Assembly (NCBI GenBank): GCA_005884985.1 | Contig: VAYK01000055.1 | Location: forward strand, 11,484-24,742 | DNA length: 13,259 nt | Direction: 5' to 3' | DNA from: Actinomycetota bacterium | GTDB taxonomy: Bacteria; Actinomycetota; Thermoleophilia; Solirubrobacterales; 70-9 | Shown: in pieces, positions 6,581 to 13,259 of the stretch | Numbering within the stretch: position 1 is the first letter of the stretch | Layout: every line of letters starts with the position of its first letter | Position numbers and translations under genes: made by a program | Notes under the pieces: model-generated | The model's database searches: none | What the model saw: only the letters and a program-made list of their open reading frames with translations | Told to the model about the DNA's origin: nothing

Positions 6581-7224
6581 AGCTGGAGATGGTGCCGGAT
6601 GGCTTCCAGAGAGTCGATATCCGCGCCTCCTGCCCGATCGATCAAGAGGGCGGGAATGCCCGCGGCGCGCGCCGCGGCGAGGTCGTCCGCCGGTGTGTCG
6701 CCGACGTAGAGGGCGTTGGCCGGCGGACAGCCGGCCAGCTCCAGGGCGGGCGCGAAGATCGCCGGGTCGGGCTTGCGCACGCCGGCGAGGGCGGAGGTGA
6801 CGACGCCGTCGAGCGCGCCACCGAGCCCGCAGCGCTCCAGGACCTCGGGCAGGGAGACGTCCCAGTTCGAGACGCAGACGAGCCTCATGCCGAGCCCGCG
6901 CAGCTCGGCCAGCGCCGGCGCAGCGTCGGGAAAGGCCCGGAAGCGGATCGCGGCCATCATCGTCTCGACCGAGATCTCTCGTCCCAGCTCGCGGGAGAGC
7001 ACCGCGGCGCAGCGGCGGCGCAGCTCCGCGAGCGAGTCCGCGTCGTGCCCCTCGTGGCTGTGATCCCTGTAGTAGTCCATCTCGGCCCGCACCGCCCGGG
7101 CCAGGGGCTCGTCCGGCTGGACCCCGAGCGCGTCCGCCAGGTGAATCCAGGGCGGCTCCAGCTCGACCAGGGTGCCGAGCGCGTCGAGCAGGACGGCGCG
7201 AGTGGTTGACGCGGCACTACTCAC
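6577..7224 (-). CDS. HAD-superfamily hydrolase with atypical motif I
   Basis: This cytoplasmic HAD-fold enzyme has 215 residues from GTG 7224. Motif I is LLDALGTL with nucleophile D14, but the acid/base residue two positions on is Leu16 instead of Asp. Motif II is VCVSNWD (Ser), motif III RKPDPAIF (Lys), and motif IV YVGDTPADDL, which holds the metal-binding Asp pair. A helical cap lies between motifs I and II. The missing second Asp resembles 2-haloacid dehalogenases (D-x-Y-G-T) and some divergent HADs, so ordinary phosphatase chemistry is doubtful and the substrate is unknown. The frame stays open for another 150 codons upstream, but that part reads across the divergent channel gene and has no family features. 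GTG 7224 puts motif I at the normal place. It is the first gene of the minus-strand run. Confidence 0.85.
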   Translation of the reverse strand: MSSAASTTRAVLLDALGTLVELEPPWIHLADALGVQPDEPLARAVRAEMDYYRDHSHEGHDADSLAELRRRCAAVLSRELGREISVETMMAAIRFRAFPDAAPALAELRGLGMRLVCVSNWDVSLPEVLERCGLGGALDGVVTSALAGVRKPDPAIFAPALELAGCPPANALYVGDTPADDLAAARAAGIPALLIDRAGGADIDSLEAIRHHLQL

Positions 7225-7306
7225 AGGGGCATTCTCACGGAGGAAACCCACCGAGCGGGGGCGAAGGTCACTCGGATGAGGCCGACTTCTGGGAGAGTCA
7301 CGGGCT

Positions 7307-8095
7307 GTGATTCCGGCGGCAAGCTTCTGGGGCAGCCACCAGGACCTGGTCTCGGCCGTGGTCACGATGGGCGTGGCGACGGCGATCGCGTTCGCCGTCG
7401 ACCGCATGGCGATCGCCCGGGCGGGACACGTAGCCGCGAAGGTAGGGGAGGGACCGCTGTCGCGTGCCGCGGAGACGAGGCTACGGCTCATCCGTCGCCT
7501 CGTCTTCGTGGTCATCCTGGTGATTGGAGCCGCGCTGGCGCTGAGCCGGTTCACGCAGTTCGAGCGACTTGCCACCGGAATCCTCGCCTCCAGCGCGGTC
7601 CTGGGCCTGGTGGTCGGCTTCGCTGCCCGCCAGACGCTCGCCAACCTCGTCGCCGGGATCCTGCTCGCCGTCACTCAGCCGATCCGGATCGGCGACACGG
7701 TGACAATCGGGGACGACACCGGCCGGGTCGACGACCTGACGCTGTCCTACACTTACATCGACCCCGGCGATGGGCGGTTGATGGTGGTCCCGAACGAGAG
7801 GGTGGCCACCAGCATCGTCTTCAACCACTCGACTGGCGACCGAACGGCGCCAGCAACGGTCTCGGTTTGGGTCCCGCCGGCGGCCGATCTGGAGCAGGCC
7901 CGCGGCGTGCTGGAGCCCGCCGGCGCCGCCGAGGTTACCGTCGCCGAGATGACACCCGAGGGCGTCCGGATCGAGCTCAAGGGGCAGCGCGACCACGAGC
8001 GCACCCAGGTGGGCGACGAGGAGGCGCAGCTGCGCGAGAGCGCTCACAAGGCGCTGCGCAAGGCTGGGCTCCTCGATCGGCCGTTTGGCGAGTAG
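7307..8095 (+). CDS. Small-conductance mechanosensitive channel family protein (MscS)
   Basis: This membrane channel is expected to open under membrane tension and release solutes during hypo-osmotic shock. It has 262 residues from GTG 7307, with a purine-rich GGGAGAG 9 bases upstream. Membrane helices lie at about 14-36 and 64-80, and the pore-lining TM3 at about 88-120 has the small-residue packing typical of MscS (SSAVLGLVVGFAARQTLANL). The beta-domain follows with QPIRIGDTVTIGDDTGRVDDL and MVVPNERVATSIVFNHS, both family signatures. The C-terminal cytoplasmic domain is shorter and more charged than in E. coli MscS. It is the first gene of the plus-strand run, 37 bases before the PBP, and diverges from the HAD gene. 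I could not identify a convincing promoter in the 82-base gap 7225-7306. Confidence 0.9.
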   Translation: MIPAASFWGSHQDLVSAVVTMGVATAIAFAVDRMAIARAGHVAAKVGEGPLSRAAETRLRLIRRLVFVVILVIGAALALSRFTQFERLATGILASSAVLGLVVGFAARQTLANLVAGILLAVTQPIRIGDTVTIGDDTGRVDDLTLSYTYIDPGDGRLMVVPNERVATSIVFNHSTGDRTAPATVSVWVPPAADLEQARGVLEPAGAAEVTVAEMTPEGVRIELKGQRDHERTQVGDEEAQLRESAHKALRKAGLLDRPFGE

Positions 8096-8132
8096 GCGAC
8101 TCCACCCAGGTACCCTTTTCGACCATACGCGA

Positions 8133-10268
8133 ATGACTCAGCGAGGGCGCAAGAGGTATCGTCGCTCGCGGGGGTCCATCCGGCGCAAGGTGCTGGTGGC
8201 GTTCGGCGTTCTTGTCGCCGCCATCGCGATCCCTGTGGTCGGGGTCGGCATGTGGGTGCTCAGCGTCCGGGCCGACACTCCCCCGCTCGACCAACTGAAG
8301 CCCGTCAGGGAGGGCTCGAACTCGGTCGTCTTCGCGGCCGACGGCAGTCGCCTGGGCTACATCCAATCGGACACCATCCGGCGCCCCGTCAGCGCCTCGA
8401 GGATCCCGCAGGTCCTCGAACACGCCACCGTGGCGATCGAGGACGAGCACTTCTACGAGCACAGCGGAGTCGATCCCACAGCCATCATCCGCGCCATGTG
8501 GGCGGACCTGAAGGCCGGCAAGCCGGTCCAGGGCGGCTCGACGATCACCCAGCAGCTGGTCCGAAACCTCTACATCGCCAACCCGGAGGAGACCATCGCA
8601 CGTAAGGTCCGCGAGGCGACCTGGGCGGAGGAGTACGAGCAGAAGTACTCGAAGCAACAGATCCTCACCAAGTACCTCAACACCGCCTCCTACGGGACCA
8701 CCGACGGCCGCACCGCGGTCGGCGTCCAAGCTGCGGCCGAGACCTACTTCTCGAAGCCGGTCTCAAAGCTCAACCTGCCAGAGGCGGCGCTGATCGCAGG
8801 ACTGCCGCAGGCGCCCTCCGAGTACAACCCGCTGCTCAACGCAAAGGGCGCCGTGGCGCGCCGCAACCAGGTCCTGCAGGCGATGGCCAAGCAGGGCTAC
8901 ATCAGCGAGAGCAGGTACGAGCACGCGCTACAGGCGGGGCTAGCGCTCGACCGCGGGCACAAGTACGAAACGATCCACCAGCCGTACTTCTTCGACTACG
9001 TGCAGCAGCAGCTGATCGACAAGTACGGCGTCAACACCGTTCGCAACGGCGGACTGAAGGTCTACACGACGATCGACCCCCGGCTGCAGGCGGATGCCCA
9101 GCGGGCGGTTGATTCCTGCTCGGTCTGCTACTCGGGACAGGGGCCGGCCGCCGCGCTCGCGTCGGTCGACGCCACCAACGGCCACATCCTGGCGATGGCC
9201 TCGTCGCAACCGTATTCCCCGACCTCGCAGTTCAACTTCGCCGCCGATGCCCAGCGCCAGCCCGGGTCCTCGTTCAAGCCCTACGTGCTCGCGGCCGCGA
9301 TCAGCCAGGGGATGAACCCCGACACGACCTACTACTCGGGCAAGAGCCCGGTCACCCTGACCCTGCCTGATGGGATCACCACTTGGACCGTCAACAACGC
9401 GGAGCCGGGCGGCGGGGTGATGAGCGTCCGCAACGCGACGATCGACTCGGTGAACGCCATCTTTGCCCAGCTCGACCTCGACGTCGGTCCCGACAACGTG
9501 CGGCAGATGGCCTACAAGCTCGGGATCACGACTCACCTCGACGGCATCCCAGCAGAGGGAATCGGGGGTCTGAGACTGGGGGTCACTCCGCTCGAGCAGG
9601 CCGACGCCTACGCGACGTTCGCCGACGGAGGTGTGCATCACGACGCGACCGCGGTCAGCAAGGTCGTGTTCCCGAACGGCGACACGGACGATCCCGGGGA
9701 GGGGCAGCACACCCGCGCGATCTCCGACGGGATCGCATATGAGGTGACAGGCATCCTCAAGGGCGTGATCACCCAGGGGACCGGCGCCGGATACACCGAC
9801 TTTGGTTGCCCCGCAGCCGGCAAGACGGGCACCACCGAAGGCGAGTCCGATGCCTGGTTCGTCGGCTATACGCCTCGTCTGTCGACGGCGGTCTGGGTCG
9901 GGCACCCGAACTCCCGCGCGACCACCGGTTTCGGCGGTCCCACCGCCGGTCCGATCTGGCGCGCCTACATGGAGGCGGCGCACGGCAGCTATTGCAGCGA
10001 CTTCCCGTCGCCACAGAACCCGGTCCAGTTCTCGAGCTGGACTGGCTCGCACACGGTCTCGGCGCCGAGCGCGCGGTCGTTCGGTGGCAGCTCCACGCCG
10101 GCGCCGCCCGCGGGCACGAAGAACGGCAAGTACCCGCCCAACCTGTACGCGCCCGGCGCCGGCCAGCAGCCCGCCCCGGGTCCCGGGGGCAACGGCGGGG
10201 GAGGCGGACCACCCCCAGGCAACTCCGGCGGCGGCGGGGGCACGGGTGGAGGCCACGGCGCACGCTGA
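8133..10268 (+). CDS. Class A penicillin-binding protein (bifunctional glycosyltransferase/transpeptidase)
   Basis: It polymerises lipid II into glycan strands and makes 4-3 cross-links outside the membrane. From ATG 8133 it has 711 residues: an Arg-rich cytoplasmic tail, one membrane helix (about 20-45), and a GT51 domain with catalytic E103 in EDEHFYEHSGVD plus GGSTITQQLVRNLY starting at 134. The transpeptidase domain has S379-S-F-K382 (nucleophile and base), S439-V-N441 and K564-T-G. A disordered Ser/Pro/Gly tail fills roughly the last 80 residues and ends in glycine runs. An upstream TTG at 8085 would overlap the channel gene and add 16 residues of poor character. Four extracytoplasmic cysteines are visible: CSVC early in the transpeptidase part, one just before KTG (FGCPAAGKTG) and one in GSYCSDF, enough for disulfides. 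It is similar in layout to mycobacterial PonA-type proteins. Confidence 0.95.
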   Translation: MTQRGRKRYRRSRGSIRRKVLVAFGVLVAAIAIPVVGVGMWVLSVRADTPPLDQLKPVREGSNSVVFAADGSRLGYIQSDTIRRPVSASRIPQVLEHATVAIEDEHFYEHSGVDPTAIIRAMWADLKAGKPVQGGSTITQQLVRNLYIANPEETIARKVREATWAEEYEQKYSKQQILTKYLNTASYGTTDGRTAVGVQAAAETYFSKPVSKLNLPEAALIAGLPQAPSEYNPLLNAKGAVARRNQVLQAMAKQGYISESRYEHALQAGLALDRGHKYETIHQPYFFDYVQQQLIDKYGVNTVRNGGLKVYTTIDPRLQADAQRAVDSCSVCYSGQGPAAALASVDATNGHILAMASSQPYSPTSQFNFAADAQRQPGSSFKPYVLAAAISQGMNPDTTYYSGKSPVTLTLPDGITTWTVNNAEPGGGVMSVRNATIDSVNAIFAQLDLDVGPDNVRQMAYKLGITTHLDGIPAEGIGGLRLGVTPLEQADAYATFADGGVHHDATAVSKVVFPNGDTDDPGEGQHTRAISDGIAYEVTGILKGVITQGTGAGYTDFGCPAAGKTGTTEGESDAWFVGYTPRLSTAVWVGHPNSRATTGFGGPTAGPIWRAYMEAAHGSYCSDFPSPQNPVQFSSWTGSHTVSAPSARSFGGSSTPAPPAGTKNGKYPPNLYAPGAGQQPAPGPGGNGGGGGPPPGNSGGGGGTGGGHGAR

Positions 10269-10288
10269 GTTGAGGGCACACCCTGAGC

Positions 10289-11542
10289 TTGAGATCTAGC
10301 CGGCGGCGGGCGGCGGGCGTGCTCGCGCTCGGGACGCTCGCCGTCGTCGCGATCCCCCTGGCCGCTCCCGGAGCAGAGCTGGTGCCGGGCAGCGATGCCG
10401 GCTCCCCGCGCTGGCTGCTCGGCGTCTACGGCAATGGCCTGGGAGTCGGCGGAGGCGCCTACCTCACCGCGCTCTGGGTGGCCTTCGCCGCCTACCTCGG
10501 CGTCGTTGCGTGCGCGGGCGCTCTCGGCCGCCGCGTAATTCGCTGGGCGATCGTGGGCGGTGTGGTGGCGTTCGCCTTGGCGCCGCCACTTCTCTCGCTC
10601 GACGTGTTCAGCTACATCGCCAACGCTCGGCTGGGGGCGCTTCATGGGCTCAACCCCTACGACTTCGCGCCGGCCGTGATCCCGCACGATCTTGCCGCGT
10701 CCCGGGTGGAGGACTATCGGCATACCACGAGTGTCTACGGTCCGTTGTTCACGCTCGCGACCTACCCGCTGGGGCTGATCGGCGTGCCGGGAGCGCTGTG
10801 GGCGCTGAAAGCGGTCGCGGCTCTCTCGGTGCTTGGGATCGCCGCGCTGGTTGCGCGCCTCGCCGCCGTGCGCGGGATAGCCCCTGCTCCCGCTGCCGCC
10901 CTGGTGGCGCTCAACCCGCTGGTGCTCGTGCACGTGGTGGGCGGTCCCCACAACGACGGCTTGATGGTGCTCGCGCTGCTCGCGGGCACGGCTCTGATCC
11001 TCGGTGCGAGCGAAGCGGGCGGCGGAGCGTCTCTGATCGCCGGCGTTGCCGTCAAGGTCCCCGCGGCGCTCGCGGCCCCGTTCGCCTTCCTCGGCGCGGA
11101 AACGGCCCGGCGGCGGGCTCGGCTGCTCGCCGAAGCAACGGCGGCGGCGGCCGTGATCGCGGGCGTCGGGCTGGCGGTGTTCGGGACCTCGGCTCTCCAC
11201 GTGGTGTCCTCCTTCAACGATGACCAGCACAGGGTCAGCTACCACGGCGTCCCGGCCACCGCCGCCCGGATCGGCGGCTTCGACCTCGGGATCGCGCGAG
11301 CCGTCCTCGCGGCCGCCTACGGCCTGCTGGTCGTCTGGCTGCTGGCCTGGACGGCACGCGGCGGCGACTGGGTTCGCGCCACCGCCTGGGCCGTGCTCGG
11401 GCTGCTGTGCGCGACCGCCCATCTGAATCCCTGGTACCTGGTCTGGGCGCTGCCTCTGGTGGCCGTGGCCCGTGACCGGACCCTGGTCGCGCTCACCCTG
11501 GCGCTCTGCGCTTACCAGTTGTCGGTGGCGGTGCCGACGTGA
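10289..11542 (+). CDS. Polytopic membrane glycosyltransferase, MptA/MptB or GT87-like
   Basis: This is probably a GT-C fold enzyme that moves a sugar from a polyprenyl-phosphate donor to an envelope glycan. It has 417 residues and about ten hydrophobic segments. SLDVFSYIANARLGALHGLNPYDF (D105 in an extracytoplasmic loop, where GT-C enzymes keep a catalytic acid), VGGPHNDGLMVLALL (H221-N222-D223) and HLNPWYLVWALPL near the end are the patterns seen in actinobacterial alpha-1,6-mannosyltransferases MptA/MptB and related GT87 proteins. The start is TTG 10289; an in-frame TGA at 10271-10273 rules out anything farther upstream except a CTG at 10283. GAGGG at 10272-10276 could be its ribosome binding site. 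It follows the PBP by 20 bases. The mannose specificity is inferred from the resemblance; arabinose or other sugars are possible. Confidence 0.82.
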   Translation: MRSSRRRAAGVLALGTLAVVAIPLAAPGAELVPGSDAGSPRWLLGVYGNGLGVGGGAYLTALWVAFAAYLGVVACAGALGRRVIRWAIVGGVVAFALAPPLLSLDVFSYIANARLGALHGLNPYDFAPAVIPHDLAASRVEDYRHTTSVYGPLFTLATYPLGLIGVPGALWALKAVAALSVLGIAALVARLAAVRGIAPAPAAALVALNPLVLVHVVGGPHNDGLMVLALLAGTALILGASEAGGGASLIAGVAVKVPAALAAPFAFLGAETARRRARLLAEATAAAAVIAGVGLAVFGTSALHVVSSFNDDQHRVSYHGVPATAARIGGFDLGIARAVLAAAYGLLVVWLLAWTARGGDWVRATAWAVLGLLCATAHLNPWYLVWALPLVAVARDRTLVALTLALCAYQLSVAVPT

Positions 11543-11644
11543 ACGGCAACGCCCCAACCACTGCCAAAGCCCGCAGCGGATTCAATGTAGACCGTGCTGT
11601 GGGCCCCGAACGCGGCAAACATATCGAGCTCGGGCGAGGCGCGA

Positions 11645-12661
11645 ATGATGGGCGTGAATGAGTTCGATCTGATCGCGCGGCTGGTTGAGACGGTCGCGGA
11701 CGCCCGCCGGGAGCGAACCTCCAAGTGGGGCGTTCAGGTCGCCGTCGCGAGCGGCGACGACGCCGCGGTCACCGTGCCGCACGGCGCGACGGCCATCTCG
11801 GTCGACTCGCTGGTCGAGGGCGTCCACTTTCGCCGCCAGACGGCGCCGCTTGGCTCGGTGGGGCGAAAGGCGCTCTCTGCGGCGCTCTCGGACCTCGCCG
11901 CGATGGGTGCCGCGCCCGGCGAGGCCTACGTTCAGCTCGGCGTGCCGGACGACCTCGACGAGGGGGGTTGCCTCGAGCTCGCCGAGGGTCTCGCCCAGGT
12001 GGCCGCCGAGCACGATGTCGACGTCCTCGGTGGGGACGTGACCCGCGCCCCGGCGCTTTGGGTCGCGATCACCGTCGTCGGCCACGCCGACTCGGCCGAC
12101 GAGCTGGTGCGCCGGGCGGGCGCCAGCCCCGACGACGTCCTGGCCGTCACCGGTGAGCTCGGGGGCGCGGCGGCCGGGCTCTTGCTGCTCGATCGTCCCG
12201 AGCTCGCGGAGGCGCTAGGGGAGGAGGTCGCCGAGGCTCTGCGCCGCCGCCAGCTCGATCCGCGTCCGCGACTCGCGGCCGGCCGCGCCCTCGCCGCGGC
12301 GGGGGCAAGCGCGATGATCGACGTCAGCGATGGCCTCGGCGGCGACGCGGGTCACGTGGCGATGGCGAGCAGCGTCCGGCTGGTGATCGAGCTGGAGCGG
12401 TTGCCGCTACAGGCGGGGGTCGGCGAGGTGGCGGCCGCTGCGGGGGTGGACGCCGACGACCTGGCCACGGCGCGCGGCGAGGACTATGAGCTGCTCGTCG
12501 CACTACCGCTCGAGCGCGTTGATCGGGCGAGCGCCGAGGTGGCGGCTACGGGCTCGGCGCTGACCCCGATCGGGGCGGTCGAGCAGGGCGAGGGCGTTGT
12601 GCTGCTCGCGGCCGACGGCTCCGAGCGCGAGCCGGCCGGCTTCGATCAGCTTCGGCCCTGA
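11645..12661 (+). CDS. thiL: Thiamine-monophosphate kinase
   Basis: It phosphorylates thiamine monophosphate with ATP to the cofactor thiamine diphosphate in the cytosol. It has 338 residues and all family landmarks: NEFDLIARL at the start, SGDDAAV (D38-D39, Mg-ATP site), SVDSLVEGVHF (54-62), LSDLAAMGA, LGGDVTRAPALWVAITVVG, DVSDGLGGDAGHVA and GEDYELL. This is the AIR-synthase-related fold. Two adjacent ATGs occur (11645 and 11648); GAGG at 11636-11639 lies 5 and 8 bases before them, so the second is slightly better spaced. A GTG at 11594 would add 17 residues without family support. A 102-base gap separates it from the glycosyltransferase, so it may have its own promoter, though I saw no convincing -35/-10 pair. 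No TPP riboswitch is evident. It converges with the FlgM-like gene 8 bases away. Confidence 0.95.
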   Translation: MMGVNEFDLIARLVETVADARRERTSKWGVQVAVASGDDAAVTVPHGATAISVDSLVEGVHFRRQTAPLGSVGRKALSAALSDLAAMGAAPGEAYVQLGVPDDLDEGGCLELAEGLAQVAAEHDVDVLGGDVTRAPALWVAITVVGHADSADELVRRAGASPDDVLAVTGELGGAAAGLLLLDRPELAEALGEEVAEALRRRQLDPRPRLAAGRALAAAGASAMIDVSDGLGGDAGHVAMASSVRLVIELERLPLQAGVGEVAAAAGVDADDLATARGEDYELLVALPLERVDRASAEVAATGSALTPIGAVEQGEGVVLLAADGSEREPAGFDQLRP

Positions 12662-12669
12662 ACGTGAAC

Positions 12670-12921
12670 TTACTCGTCGGGGGAAGGCCGAGCCTGGGGG
12701 CCGACGGCCCCGGTCCGATCGGCAAGCAGCCCCCGACGGCTGAGGCTGAGCAGCCGCAGCTTCGACAGCATCTCCCCGGCCACGGCATCCGCGTCCACGC
12801 GGTATCGGCCCAACGCGATCTGTTGCTTGAGGCGGGTCACTCTGTTTGGTTTCGGTGCGGGAGTCGTCGGACGGTCCGGGTCGGAGCGACCCAGGTTGCC
12901 GCCCTTGGCACGGCGGTTCAT
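12670..12921 (-). CDS. FlgM-like anti-sigma factor domain protein
   Basis: This 83-residue protein from ATG 12921 has a polar, Pro/Arg-rich, probably disordered N-terminus (1-25). A segment at 27-52 follows (RVTRLKQQIALGRYRV, then DADAVAGEML). It matches the C-terminal FlgM pattern of R-V-x-x-L-K-x-x-I-x-x-G-x-Y-x-V-D-x-x-x-I/V-A, the part that binds the flagellar-type sigma factor (sigma-28/FliA) in classical FlgM. A basic tail of about 30 residues follows, which classical FlgM lacks. The ATG overlaps the stop of the upstream membrane-protein gene (ATGA), so the two are co-translated. No flagellar gene is in the window, so the target could be another sigma factor. The similarity is short; a non-FlgM DNA- or protein-binding peptide remains possible. 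Confidence 0.68.
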   Translation of the reverse strand: MNRRAKGGNLGRSDPDRPTTPAPKPNRVTRLKQQIALGRYRVDADAVAGEMLSKLRLLSLSRRGLLADRTGAVGPQARPSPDE

Positions 12922-13259
12922 GATTCGTCCGCTTGATCGTCATTCGCGCCACGTGGCGCAATGGGAGATGCGTCCAGGTCGTCGCCGGGGCGGGCGTGGG
13001 TCGGCTCGCGATGCCGCTCCGCGGGTAAGGCGGCCCAGCCGGGGGCCGCGAGTCGGGCCGCTGGGTCGGCCGGTGGGGGGCGGACGGCGAGCGCCACGAG
13101 CCCCACCAGGGATCCTCCGAGGAGGCACAGGGCCAGCATCGAGGGGAATCCGATCTGGCCGTCTCCCACCATCAAGAGGAGTCGCCACGGCGCGCCGGAC
13201 CCCACGTCAAGCCCCCCGGCGACGTGGACGACCGCCGCGGCCGCCGGTGCCAGTGACAG
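12918..13259 (-). CDS. C-terminal part of an unidentified membrane protein, N-terminus beyond window edge
   Basis: The frame is open from 13259 down to the TGA at 12920-12918, giving 113 residues in view. A hydrophobic Ala/Val-rich stretch at the window edge, then GAPWRLLLMVGDGQIGFP, then a clear membrane helix (SMLALCLLGGSLVGLVALAV) are followed by a hydrophilic, Pro/Arg/Asp-rich tail of about 54 residues, probably cytoplasmic. A GTG at 13205 could serve as a start, but coding-like sequence with a further hydrophobic segment continues upstream, so I treat the gene as cut by the edge. I do not recognise the family. Its stop overlaps the start of the FlgM-like gene, which suggests a membrane protein paired with a small regulator, but that is only inference. 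Confidence 0.6.
   Translation of the reverse strand: MSLAPAAAAVVHVAGGLDVGSGAPWRLLLMVGDGQIGFPSMLALCLLGGSLVGLVALAVRPPPADPAARLAAPGWAALPAERHREPTHARPGDDLDASPIAPRGANDDQADES

Noticed and set aside
7225..7306. Divergent promoter for the two large operons
   Set aside because: A promoter is expected here, but I found no convincing -35/-10 pair or operator; only short scattered GTCAC words, which may be chance.
7225..7674. 150-residue N-terminal extension of the HAD gene
   Set aside because: It overlaps the divergent MscS gene and has no family similarity; GTG 7224 places motif I normally.
10180..10265. G/C-rich repeat-like tract at the end of the PBP gene
   Set aside because: It is coding low complexity (Gly/Pro-rich tail) common in actinobacterial PBPs, not an independent repeat element.
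9989..11557. 522-codon minus-strand open frame opposite the PBP tail and the glycosyltransferase
   Set aside because: Gln/Arg/Gly-rich shadow; the membrane-helix pattern and GT-C motifs are on the plus strand.
11594..11644. GTG 11594 as start of thiL
   Set aside because: The added 17 residues are not family-like, and GAGG sits just before the ATG pair at 11645/11648.
1..13259. tRNA, rRNA, CRISPR, insertion sequence, phage or toxin-antitoxin genes
   Set aside because: No cloverleaf, regularly spaced repeats, transposase motifs or inverted terminal repeats were seen by eye on either strand.

Overview
The window is high-GC, densely packed bacterial DNA with GTG and TTG starts and many 1-4 base gene overlaps. 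Protein content (mycobacterial-type saccharopine-dehydrogenase-like reductase, MptA/MptB-like glycosyltransferase, NodI/NodJ-like ABC-2 exporter, FlgM-like protein, class A PBP and an L,D-transpeptidase) suggests an actinobacterium. A deep lineage such as Thermoleophilia/Solirubrobacterales is my best guess from the style of the proteins, not a demonstrated placement. I see no rRNA, tRNA, insertion sequence, phage gene or CRISPR array.

Layout. (1) 1-1208, minus: reductase of the saccharopine-dehydrogenase-like family, running off the left edge. (2) 1272-1898, plus: small putative lipoprotein, divergent from (1). (3) 1938-7224, minus: a run of same-strand genes read right to left as HAD hydrolase, RDD-CPBP membrane protease, ABC ATPase, remnant of a second ABC ATPase, ABC-2 permease, L,D-transpeptidase, pyrE. 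HAD/CPBP overlap by 4 bases and CPBP/ATPase by 1 base, so these are probably co-translated. (4) 7307-12661, plus: MscS channel, class A PBP, polyprenyl-sugar-type glycosyltransferase, thiL. Regions 3 and 4 diverge from an 82-base gap at 7225-7306. (5) 12670-13259, minus: a FlgM-like protein and the C-terminal part of a membrane protein that runs off the right edge, converging on thiL. No gap between genes exceeds about 100 bases.

Functionally the centre concerns the cell envelope: D,D- and L,D-cross-linking enzymes lie on opposite strands with a mechanosensitive channel, an exporter, an intramembrane protease and an envelope glycosyltransferase. pyrE and thiL are housekeeping enzymes in the same transcription units.

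I do not see a clearly new biological system. The strongest anomaly is the remodelled ABC transporter. About 183 bases encoding the C-terminal part of a second, roughly 80% identical ATPase lie between the first ATPase and the permease. They shift the end of the first ATPase into a foreign frame and leave a 4-base stop/start overlap. Secondary points are a pyrE with no usual start codon upstream of its conserved N-terminal helix, a HAD protein lacking the second motif I aspartate, an RDD-CPBP fusion, and a FlgM-type domain with no flagellar genes in view.
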